A DNA stretch of 64,000 nt, from contig NZ_JACHJQ010000006.1 in assembly GCF_014203735.1 (NCBI RefSeq), positions 629,698 to 693,697 on the forward strand, written 5' to 3'. This document shows, piece by piece, positions 7,552 through 14,662 of this stretch (position 1 is the first letter of the stretch; every line of letters starts with the position of its first letter). This DNA comes from Actinophytocola algeriensis (GTDB taxonomy: Bacteria; Actinomycetota; Actinomycetes; Mycobacteriales; Pseudonocardiaceae). The translations under genes were made by a program, and so were the position numbers. The notes beneath the pieces were generated by a model. That model searched no databases. It worked only from the letters and a program-made list of their open reading frames with translations, and was not told where the DNA came from.

Positions 7552-9099
7552 ATGCGAAGATGGCTCACCGGTCTGGCTACGGCCACTCTGGTACTCGGCC
7601 TGGTCACGGCGGCGCCCGCGAGCGCCGCGCCCGGGCTGACGGCCACGTTCACCAAGGTGTCCGACTGGGGCACCGGGTTCGAAGGAAAGGTCACCGTCAA
7701 GAACTCGTCCAGCGCCGCGATCAACGGCTGGACCATCGAGTTCGACGTCCCGAGCGGCTACTCGATCCCGAGCGTCTGGGACGCCGTGCACACCGCGAGC
7801 GGACAGCACCACACGTTCCGCAACCCGTCCTGGGCCCCCACCCTCGGCGCGGGCGCCACCACCAGCTTCGGCTTCAACGGCAGCCCCGGCAACTTCCCCG
7901 GCATCCAGAACTGCCGCTTCAACGGCGACCCGTGTGACGGCGGCGGCGGGAACCCCGGCGCTCCGTCGACCCCAGGCACGCCGTCGGTCACCGGGACCAC
8001 CAACTCCGCGATCTCCCTGTCGTGGGGTGGCTCGTCCGGCACCGTCACCGGTTACCGCGTCTACGAGGGCACGACCGTGCGCGCGACCGTGACCGGCACG
8101 TCGGCCACCATCTCCGGCCTCGGCTCCTGCACCTCGCACACCTACACGGTCGCCGCGTACAACGGCGCGGGCGAGTCGGGCAAGAGCGGTCCGGTCAGCG
8201 CGACGACCACCGGCTGCACCCAACCGACGGGCGGCCGCGGCGCGCCGTACCTGTACATGGGCTGGGGCGACCCGCCCGCACCGGCCACGGTCATGTCCGC
8301 GACCGGCGTCAAGTGGTTCACCATGGCGTTCGTGCTCTCCGGCGGCGGCTGCACGCCGGCCTGGGACTCGACCCGCCCGCTGACCGGCGGGGTGGACCAG
8401 CAGGCGATCAACGCGATCCGTGCCGCGGGCGGTGACATCGTGCCGTCGTTCGGTGGCTGGAGCGGCAACAAGCTCGGCCCGAACTGCTCGACCGCGCAGG
8501 CACTCGCGGGCGCGTACCAGCAGGTGATCAACGCCTACAACCTCAAGGCGATCGACATCGACATCGAGAACTCCGACGAGTTCGAGAACGACACCGTGCG
8601 CAACCGGATCCTCGACGCGCTGAAGATCGTCAAGCAGAACAACCCCGGCATCCAGACGATCGTCACGTTCGGCACGACGACCACCGGCCCGAACTACTAC
8701 GGCAACCAGCTGATCGAGCGCGCGGCGGCGATCAACGCGGGCATCGACGTGTTCACGATCATGCCGTTCGACTTCGGCAGCGGGAACATCGGCACCGACA
8801 CGATCAACGCGGCGGAGGGCCTGAAGAACAAGCTCAAGTCCTCCTTCGGCTGGACCGACGCCCAGGCGTACAGCCACATGGGCATCTCCGGCATGAACGG
8901 CCTGTCCGACCAGCAGGAGATGACGTCGGTGGGCACCTGGACCTCGATCCGCGACTGGGCCAAGTCGCGCGGCCTCGGCAGGCTGGCGTTCTGGTCCGTC
9001 AACCGCGACCGGCCATGTCCCGGTGGCGGCGTGGTGAGCAACTGCAGCGGGATCGCCCAGAACAACTGGGACTTCACGCGCATCACCGCGGGGTTCTGA
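7552..9099 (+). CDS. Secreted chitinase: CBM2 - FN3 - GH18
   Basis: The 515-aa protein starts with a Sec signal peptide (MRRWLTGL...APASA, cleavage near residue 25). A cellulose/chitin-binding CBM2 domain follows (about 27-128, ending in a conserved Cys), then a Gly/Pro/Ser linker, a fibronectin type III domain (about 143-222) and a GH18 catalytic domain (about 230-515). The GH18 active-site motif reads DIDIE, with Asp335, Asp337 and the acid Glu339. It should hydrolyse chitin outside the cell. The upstream DasR-like sites predict N-acetylglucosamine-linked control, and a strong hairpin terminator follows. Confidence 0.93.
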   Translation: MRRWLTGLATATLVLGLVTAAPASAAPGLTATFTKVSDWGTGFEGKVTVKNSSSAAINGWTIEFDVPSGYSIPSVWDAVHTASGQHHTFRNPSWAPTLGAGATTSFGFNGSPGNFPGIQNCRFNGDPCDGGGGNPGAPSTPGTPSVTGTTNSAISLSWGGSSGTVTGYRVYEGTTVRATVTGTSATISGLGSCTSHTYTVAAYNGAGESGKSGPVSATTTGCTQPTGGRGAPYLYMGWGDPPAPATVMSATGVKWFTMAFVLSGGGCTPAWDSTRPLTGGVDQQAINAIRAAGGDIVPSFGGWSGNKLGPNCSTAQALAGAYQQVINAYNLKAIDIDIENSDEFENDTVRNRILDALKIVKQNNPGIQTIVTFGTTTTGPNYYGNQLIERAAAINAGIDVFTIMPFDFGSGNIGTDTINAAEGLKNKLKSSFGWTDAQAYSHMGISGMNGLSDQQEMTSVGTWTSIRDWAKSRGLGRLAFWSVNRDRPCPGGGVVSNCSGIAQNNWDFTRITAGF

Positions 9100-9108
9100 G
9101 GAGGCGGG

Positions 9109-9140
9109 ACGGGGGCGGCCGCGACCCGGCCGCCCCCGTT
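9109..9140 (+). terminator. Rho-independent-type hairpin after chitinase
   Basis: Arms ACGGGGGCGGCC (9109-9120) and GGCCGCCCCCGT (9128-9139) are perfect complements around a 7-nt loop, ten bases after the chitinase stop. There is no U-tract, as is common in GC-rich actinomycetes. Confidence 0.75.
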
Positions 9141-9187
9141 CCTACCCGGGAGGAAACCAGCAGGTCGCGGCCCGCGTCGAAGCCGGC

Positions 9188-9718
9188 GTGGTCACTTTCA
9201 CGAGAGAAGTCCCCCGCAACGCACCCGTGGTGGTGCGCTCGAACTCGGCGACCACCGGGCTGTACGCGATGCTGCTGGTGGCGGTCGCGCTGCTGGTGGC
9301 GCTGATCGTGGCGATCTCGGCGTTCACGATCATCCTCGGCTCGCCCTTGCTCGCGGTCATCGCGGCGCCGCTGCTGCTCCAGCTCTACTTCACCGTCCTG
9401 ATCGTGCGCGAGTACCAGGGTCTGCTGGGCCCGCAGCTCGCCGCCGACCACACCGGCCTGTGGATCAGGACCGGTCTGGGCCGCCACCCCGAGACCGTGT
9501 TCCTGCCGTGGCAGGCCGTCGACGGGATCGACACCGCCAAGGGCCCGGTCGTGCGGATCATGAGCAGCCAGGGCGAGACCCTCTTCCCCGCCCGCCCGCA
9601 CTGGCGGGTCCGGTCGCTGCGCCGCCGCTGCGGCACGGCGTTCGTCGTCGACGGCAAACGCTCGGCCGAGCCCGTCGAGCAGATCGCCCACCGCCTGCAC
9701 CAGTGGGCGACCCGCTGA
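9188..9718 (+). CDS. Hypothetical membrane protein with PH-like C-terminal domain
   Basis: The 176-aa protein has two adjacent transmembrane segments (about residues 24-65, very rich in Leu/Val/Ala/Ile). A cytoplasmic beta-rich part follows (LAADHTGLWIRTGLG, VFLPWQAVDGI), resembling bacterial PH-like membrane proteins, and the end is basic. GTG 9188 is the first start after the terminator. Function is unknown. Its stop is three bases from the convergent GDPD stop, so no separate terminator exists between them. Confidence 0.6.
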   Translation: MVTFTREVPRNAPVVVRSNSATTGLYAMLLVAVALLVALIVAISAFTIILGSPLLAVIAAPLLLQLYFTVLIVREYQGLLGPQLAADHTGLWIRTGLGRHPETVFLPWQAVDGIDTAKGPVVRIMSSQGETLFPARPHWRVRSLRRRCGTAFVVDGKRSAEPVEQIAHRLHQWATR

Positions 9719-9720
9719 CG

Positions 9721-10494
9721 TCACACCGTCGCGAGCTCCCGCAGCGCGGCGATGGCCTTCGGCACGTTGTTGACGCACAGCGCGTCGACCCCGGCATCCA
9801 GCAGCCGCTGGGCGAAGGCCACCGTCGGGCACCACGCCAGGAACTCCCGGCCGCTGGTGTGCACGACGTCCACCACGTAGTCGAGCGGCCGCTGCAGCTC
9901 CATCGGTTCCCGCTCGTTGGGTCGCAGTGAGCCCCAGTGCGGGGCGAGGACCTGCACGTCCAGGTGCGCGGCCATGGCGACCGCCTGGCCGATCGGGAAC
10001 TCGACCCACGTCAGCAGGCCACGTGCCACGCCGGGCGCGAGCTCGCGGGCGATGTCGAGCGCGCCCGCGTCGAACGAGCTGATCAGCGTCGGGCGCCGCC
10101 GGGCCTCCCGGCGGGCGACCACGGCCAGCTGGGCCATGGTGGTGGCGGCGCGGTCACGCGTGGCGTCCTCCATCGACGTCTTCACGTCGAAGTCGATGCC
10201 GACCCCGCCGGGCAGCGCCGCCAGCAGTTCGTGCAGGTCCAGGGCGCCGTCGCCGGTGGCTTCGGTGCCGGTGATGTCCGCGTAGAACACGCCGTCGGCG
10301 TTCGCCGGGTTGTGTGCCACGACCAGGCGGTCGTCCGACGTGCGCCGGACATCCACCTCCACCCAGTCGATGCCGAGTGCCGCGGCGGCGAGGAACGACT
10401 CGAGCGTGTTCTCGCGGATGCCGTCGACCGTGCCCCTGCCCAAACCACGATGTCCCAGGAGCACCGGCCCGGGACCGAAGAGTCTGCCGTCCAT
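9721..10494 (-). CDS. Glycerophosphodiester phosphodiesterase
   Basis: The 257-aa protein has the GDPD barrel signatures: LLGHRG near the start (catalytic His), RENTLESF, WVEVDVRRTSDDRLVVAHN (metal-binding Glu/Asp and second catalytic His) and a later VGIDFDVKT. It should cleave glycerophosphodiesters to glycerol-3-phosphate and an alcohol. No signal peptide is visible, so it is cytoplasmic. It lies 59 bp downstream of the nucleotidyltransferase gene on the same strand, next to a CDP-glycerol transferase, suggesting turnover of glycerophosphate units from a wall polymer. Confidence 0.9.
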   Translation of the reverse strand: MDGRLFGPGPVLLGHRGLGRGTVDGIRENTLESFLAAAALGIDWVEVDVRRTSDDRLVVAHNPANADGVFYADITGTEATGDGALDLHELLAALPGGVGIDFDVKTSMEDATRDRAATTMAQLAVVARREARRRPTLISSFDAGALDIARELAPGVARGLLTWVEFPIGQAVAMAAHLDVQVLAPHWGSLRPNEREPMELQRPLDYVVDVVHTSGREFLAWCPTVAFAQRLLDAGVDALCVNNVPKAIAALRELATV

Positions 10495-10553
10495 AGCGCG
10501 CCGAAACCCGGCGCGCCCGCGGCGTGGAACGGGTCGCTCCGCTCCGGAACCGC

Positions 10554-11261
10554 TCAGGCCGCCGAGGTGACGGACTTGCCCACCTCCACGTTGGCACGTT
10601 CGAGGTCCCCGGCGAAGTCCACCTCCACCACGAAGAACTCGGAGATGTCCAACGCCAGCACCGGCATGCCGGCCGTCTCGATCGCGGACTCGATGCCGCG
10701 TTCGAAGTAGTCGGTGTCGGTGCAGCCCTCCAGGTGCTCGACCAGCGTCGCCCGGTCGGCCGACGCGATGTAGTTGATGCCGACAGCCTCTCCGAAGCCG
10801 CCAACCACCGATTTTGACAGCTTCTGGATGAGTCCGTCGACCGAAGCGGTGTACTTCACTTCTTCTTCACCGCAAGCTTCCGTGTTGACACACACGAAGC
10901 TCCGGTCCGCCGCGATCGCCGCCGCCACCGGCGCCAGGAGCTTCGGGTCGAACACGACGTCGCCGTTGAGCCACAGCACACCGCCCGGGCGGCACAGCCG
11001 CAGCGCCCTCAGCAGGCTTTTCGACGTGTTGGTGTGCTCGTACCGCTCGTTGTAGACGAACCGGGCGTCCGGTGCCGCCCGCATGATCTCCTCGGCGTGG
11101 AACCCGACGACGATCGTGACCTCGGGGTCGGTGAGCCCGGCGGACAGGTTGTCCAACTGCTGGCGCATGATGCTGCGCCCGTCGGCGAGCGGCGTCAGCG
11201 GCTTGGGGTGGGGCATGCCGAGCCGGGTGCCCATCCCGGCGGCCAGGATCACGACGTTCAT
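10554..11261 (-). CDS. NTP transferase domain protein (CTP/UTP-sugar or polyol nucleotidyltransferase-like)
   Basis: The 235-aa protein begins with VVILAAGMGTRLG, the nucleotide-binding signature of sugar-phosphate nucleotidyltransferases. A Lys in HPKPLTPL and a metal-binding Asp in LWLNGDVVF follow. It is short like LicC and related cytidylyltransferases, consistent with a CDP- or UDP-activated polymer precursor; the exact substrate is inferred. Its ATG overlaps the stop of the CDP-glycerol transferase gene by 4 nt (ATGA), so the two are co-translated. Confidence 0.85.
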   Translation of the reverse strand: MNVVILAAGMGTRLGMPHPKPLTPLADGRSIMRQQLDNLSAGLTDPEVTIVVGFHAEEIMRAAPDARFVYNERYEHTNTSKSLLRALRLCRPGGVLWLNGDVVFDPKLLAPVAAAIAADRSFVCVNTEACGEEEVKYTASVDGLIQKLSKSVVGGFGEAVGINYIASADRATLVEHLEGCTDTDYFERGIESAIETAGMPVLALDISEFFVVEVDFAGDLERANVEVGKSVTSAA

Positions 11262-12526
11262 GCGGGCACCTCCACGAGAGTGGTCTGTGAAACGTGTGCG
11301 TCGCGGGCGCGGACCGCGTCGTCGATCGCGGCGAGGAACCGGGTCGTGCTCTCCCCCGGGGCGAGGTCGCCGAAGTACAGCTCGCGCACGGCGGCGCGGG
11401 CCTCCCGGTACTCGTCGTGGGCCAGGCGCTGGGCGACCGTCTCGGTGAGCCTGCCGATGGTGGCCGAGTCGATCACGTCGGCGCAACGGCTGATGGGTGC
11501 GTCGGTGTGCAGCTTCTCCCGGTCGTCGTACCGGTCGGCGATGAACATCGGCTGGTCCTGCCGCAGGTAGAGGAAGTCCAGCCCGACCGACGACACGTCG
11601 GTGATCATGAGGTCGCAGCCGGGGAACACGGCGAGGATGTCACCCTGCTCGGCCACGACGTGCTCACCACCGGCGCGGGCGATCCGGCGGACGATCTCCC
11701 GGTGCCCGGCCGCGATGTCCGGGATGGGGCTGACCGCGACCCGCGGGTGCGGCTTGTAGACGAGCCGGACGTCCGGCACGGCGAGCACCGACTCGACGAT
11801 CGCGGGACCGAACACGTCGACGGACGTGTAGTTGTTGGAGGCGTTCTCCCCCTCCCACGTCGGTGCGTACAGGACAGTCCTCTGTGTACTCGGCGGCAGC
11901 ACGGGCGCCGGGCGCAGGTCGAGCTGCGGGCGGCCGACGGGCACGAGCTTCGACTCGTCGAACTCCATCAGCGCCACGCGGTGCCGCCGCCGGGCCGCCT
12001 CACCGGCGATGAACACCCGGTCGTAGGCCTTGACCTGGTTGGAGACCATGCAGACCTTGTCGCTCTCGCCGTGGTTCACGTGCACGTGCACGATGTGCCG
12101 CTGCATGAGCGAGTGGAAGTTGTGCACGGAGTTGTTCACGTACACGGCGACCTTGAAGTCGCTGGCCTCGTAGAGCTGCACGAGGTCGGGGAACGTGGGC
12201 GCGAGGACGGTCCGCAGCGGGGTGTCGAGTTCCTCGTAGGTCTTCCGGTTCCGCGTGATGATCGTGACCGGGTGCTCGCGGTCCAGCCGCTCCAACACCG
12301 GCAGCCACTGTTTGAGCTGGTAGACCTTCCGCGGATCATCGGCGAAGTACACGGCGACGGCCCCGGGCACAGCCGTGCCCGGCTCATAGCCGGCGGGCAT
12401 GGGCCCCGTTGGGGTGTCGAGCAGGCGGCGAACGTCACCGGCCTTTTTGCGGATGCCGAAAAAGCCCACGGGCAGGACTCCAAGAGAGTGTGTGGCGATG
12501 GGGGTGGCCAAGACTCCTCCGGCCAC
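11258..12526 (-). CDS. CDP-glycerol glycerophosphotransferase family protein
   Basis: The 422-aa protein carries TagF/TagB-type landmarks: VYVNNSVHNF and HVHVNHGESDK (acceptor and catalytic His), YAPTWEGENASNN, RLVYKPHPRV, and LMITDVSSVGLDFLYL near the C-terminus. The family adds glycerophosphate (or related polyol-phosphate) units from CDP-activated donors to wall teichoic-acid-like polymers at the inner membrane face. ATG 12526 lies 5 bp after the chelatase stop, so transcription may continue from the nitrite operon. The first 20 residues are weakly conserved, making the start uncertain. Confidence 0.85.
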   Translation of the reverse strand: MAGGVLATPIATHSLGVLPVGFFGIRKKAGDVRRLLDTPTGPMPAGYEPGTAVPGAVAVYFADDPRKVYQLKQWLPVLERLDREHPVTIITRNRKTYEELDTPLRTVLAPTFPDLVQLYEASDFKVAVYVNNSVHNFHSLMQRHIVHVHVNHGESDKVCMVSNQVKAYDRVFIAGEAARRRHRVALMEFDESKLVPVGRPQLDLRPAPVLPPSTQRTVLYAPTWEGENASNNYTSVDVFGPAIVESVLAVPDVRLVYKPHPRVAVSPIPDIAAGHREIVRRIARAGGEHVVAEQGDILAVFPGCDLMITDVSSVGLDFLYLRQDQPMFIADRYDDREKLHTDAPISRCADVIDSATIGRLTETVAQRLAHDEYREARAAVRELYFGDLAPGESTTRFLAAIDDAVRARDAHVSQTTLVEVPA

Positions 12527-12531
12527 CTACA

Positions 12532-13212
12532 TCATGAGGGCTGCGACGCCCGATGTCCAAGTCCTGTACCTGTGCGGGAAACCCAACGTTCACGAATCGT
12601 TGCGTGCCGGTACCGGCGGACGACCGCCTCGGCCACCGCCGGGTGGGCACCGAGCGGGGCCGCGGTCACCTCCGCACCCGCCGCGACCGCCCGCCGGTGG
12701 AAGAGACCGGGCGCGAGGAACCAGCTCGCGACGGCCACCCCGGGTTCGAGCACCTCGTCGAGCGCGGGCGACGAGGTGGCGACGAACCCGACCCGCGCGG
12801 CCCCGAGCCGCCAGGCGGCGTCGTACACCTCGGCGCGGGCACGGGGATCGGACGACCCGGACGCGGCGAGCACCACCGGCTGCCCCGGCACCCACCCGGC
12901 CTGGACCAGCCGGTGCCGCGCGACGGACACGAGGTCGAGGCCGAGGTGCGGGGTGAGCACGGCCGGGGTGCCGGACGCGGCGATCTGCTCCGGGATGTCG
13001 GCGCGGACGTGGTACCCGGCGGAGAGGAAGGCGGGCACGACGACCGAGGGGCCAGGGCAGTCGCGGAGCACGGTCGTGACGGACGGCCCCCGGACGTCGG
13101 CGAACGCGACCCGCACGTCGGGCAGGTGCCGCCGGACCAGCGCGGCGAGCGACTCCACCACCGCGGCCCCAGCCGGGTCCCGGGTGCCATGGGCGACGAG
13201 CACGCACGTCAC
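12532..13212 (-). CDS. Sirohydrochlorin chelatase (CbiX/SirB type)
   Basis: The 226-aa protein starts with LVAHGTRDPAG, carrying the metal-binding His of the chelatase family, and has two related halves (second half: VVLAASGSSDPRA), as in CbiX. It inserts iron (siroheme) or cobalt into sirohydrochlorin. The GTG at 13212 overlaps the stop of the NnaR/HemD gene (GTGA). As the nitrite reductase genes are immediately upstream in the operon, its likely role is to supply siroheme for NirB. Confidence 0.9.
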   Translation of the reverse strand: MTCVLVAHGTRDPAGAAVVESLAALVRRHLPDVRVAFADVRGPSVTTVLRDCPGPSVVVPAFLSAGYHVRADIPEQIAASGTPAVLTPHLGLDLVSVARHRLVQAGWVPGQPVVLAASGSSDPRARAEVYDAAWRLGAARVGFVATSSPALDEVLEPGVAVASWFLAPGLFHRRAVAAGAEVTAAPLGAHPAVAEAVVRRYRHATIRERWVSRTGTGLGHRASQPS

Positions 13213-14327
13213 GAGTGCTCCACCGCCAGCCGGTAGCCGCGCTTCACGACCGTCGTCACCAGGTTCGGGGCGCCCAGCGCGGCACGCAGCCGGCCGACCG
13301 CGGTCTCCACCGCGTGCGCGTCCACTGTGTCCTCCCGGCCCGAGTGCTTGCGGAGCACACCGGCGAGCACCCGTCGTGACAGGACCCGCCCCGGGTCCTC
13401 CGCCAGCGCGCGCAGCACCGCCATCGGCGCGGGTGGCACCGGCCGCGGTTCGTCGTCCACCAGCACCGCCTGGCCACGCAGTTCGAGCGAACACTCCCCG
13501 ACCTTCACCCGCGTCGCGCGCGCGGGCAGCGCCACCGCCAGCTCCCGCACCAGTGCACCGATCCTGGCCCGCGACGGCTGGATCACCGGCACCCCGACAC
13601 GCGCGAGCGGGCTCGCCGTGATCGGGCCGACGCACACCACGAGCACCCGGTACCGCAGCGCGTCCAGCACCTGCTCGAGCCGGTCCTCCTCGGCGGCCGT
13701 CCGCAGCACGCTCGCCGCCGCGGGAGCGCTGGTGAAGGTCAGCGCGTCGACCTGACCGGAGACGAGCCCGTCCAGGAGCCGCGACAGCGGTGCCGGGTCG
13801 GCGGGCCCGGTCCACCGGTACACCGGCACCTCCACCACCTCGGCGCCCGCGCGCCGCAGCGCCTCGACGAAGTCCCGCAACGGTTCCCCGTGCAGCTGCA
13901 CCGCGATCCGCTTACCCGCGACCCCGGCCGCCAGCAGGTGCTCCAGCAGCTCCGCACTGCCCTCCGACACCGGCGCCCACGCCTCGACCAACCCCGCCGC
14001 GCGCACCGCGCCCTTCGCCTTCGGGCCGCGGGTCAGTACCGTCGCCGTGCCGAGCGCGGCCAGGAGGCTGTCGCCGAGTCCCCAGCCCTCGGCGGCCTCC
14101 ACCCAGCCGCGGAACCCGATGCCGGTGGTGGCGACCACGACGTCCGGCGGCACGTCGATCACGGCCTGCGTCTGGCGCAGCAGGTCCTCGTCGTCGGCCA
14201 GCGGGATGAGCTGGATCGCCGGCCCGAACTGGACGCTCGCGCCCCGGCGCGCGAGCAGAGCGCCCAGCTCGTCGGCGCGGCGGGCCGCGGTGACGCCCAC
14301 CGTGTAGCCGGCCAGCGGGGCGGTCAT
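13209..14327 (-). CDS. nnaR: HemD-like uroporphyrinogen-III synthase with C-terminal winged-helix domain (NnaR-type)
   Basis: The 372-aa protein has two parts. Residues about 1-255 form a HemD-like bilobed domain (VGVTAARRADELGALL, FTSAPAAASVL, CVGPITASPL). Residues about 275-372 form an OmpR/PhoB-type winged helix (PPAPMAVLRALAEDPGRVLS, then VETAVGRLRAALG and VVKRGYRL). This fusion is the architecture of NnaR, the actinobacterial nitrate/nitrite assimilation regulator working with GlnR (Streptomyces SCO2958, Mycobacterium Rv0260c-like). Its position between nirBD and the chelatase gene fits. Whether HemD catalysis is retained is unknown. Confidence 0.85.
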   Translation of the reverse strand: MTAPLAGYTVGVTAARRADELGALLARRGASVQFGPAIQLIPLADDEDLLRQTQAVIDVPPDVVVATTGIGFRGWVEAAEGWGLGDSLLAALGTATVLTRGPKAKGAVRAAGLVEAWAPVSEGSAELLEHLLAAGVAGKRIAVQLHGEPLRDFVEALRRAGAEVVEVPVYRWTGPADPAPLSRLLDGLVSGQVDALTFTSAPAAASVLRTAAEEDRLEQVLDALRYRVLVVCVGPITASPLARVGVPVIQPSRARIGALVRELAVALPARATRVKVGECSLELRGQAVLVDDEPRPVPPAPMAVLRALAEDPGRVLSRRVLAGVLRKHSGREDTVDAHAVETAVGRLRAALGAPNLVTTVVKRGYRLAVEHS

Positions 14328-14662
14328 GGCCCGCCGACCAGGATGGTGCCGTCCTCGATCCGCACCGGGTACACCGCGACCGACACCGCCGGATCGTCCA
14401 CACAGGACCCGGTGGTCAGGTCGAAGTGCTGTTTGTGCATGGGTGACGCCACGACCGGCACGCCGCCGAGGTCGCCGACCAGTCCGCGGGACAGCACCGC
14501 GGCGCCGCTGAACGGGTCCACGTTGGACAGTGCGTGCACGGTGCCGTCCGCGGTCAGGAAGATCGCCACCTGCTCGCCGTGCGCCAGCAGCGCGGCCACC
14601 CCTCGGCCGGGGATCAGCGCGGTCAGCGCACAGACCGGCGTCCACACCTCCAGCGCGGTCAC
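14324..14662 (-). CDS. nirD: Nitrite reductase (NADH) small subunit
   Basis: The 112-aa Rieske-like domain protein has the expected NirD fold segments (WTPVCALTALIPGRG, SNVDPFSGAAVLSRG, SPMHKQHFDLTTGSC). The Cys/His cluster ligands of a true Rieske protein are not fully kept, as is normal for NirD. GTG 14662 overlaps the nirB stop (GTGA), and its stop overlaps the nnaR start. It pairs with NirB to reduce nitrite to ammonium in the cytoplasm. Confidence 0.93.
   Translation of the reverse strand: MTALEVWTPVCALTALIPGRGVAALLAHGEQVAIFLTADGTVHALSNVDPFSGAAVLSRGLVGDLGGVPVVASPMHKQHFDLTTGSCVDDPAVSVAVYPVRIEDGTILVGGP

Noticed and set aside
11294-13621. 775-codon plus-strand open frame
   Set aside because: Antisense to the CDP-glycerol transferase and chelatase genes, which have clear families.
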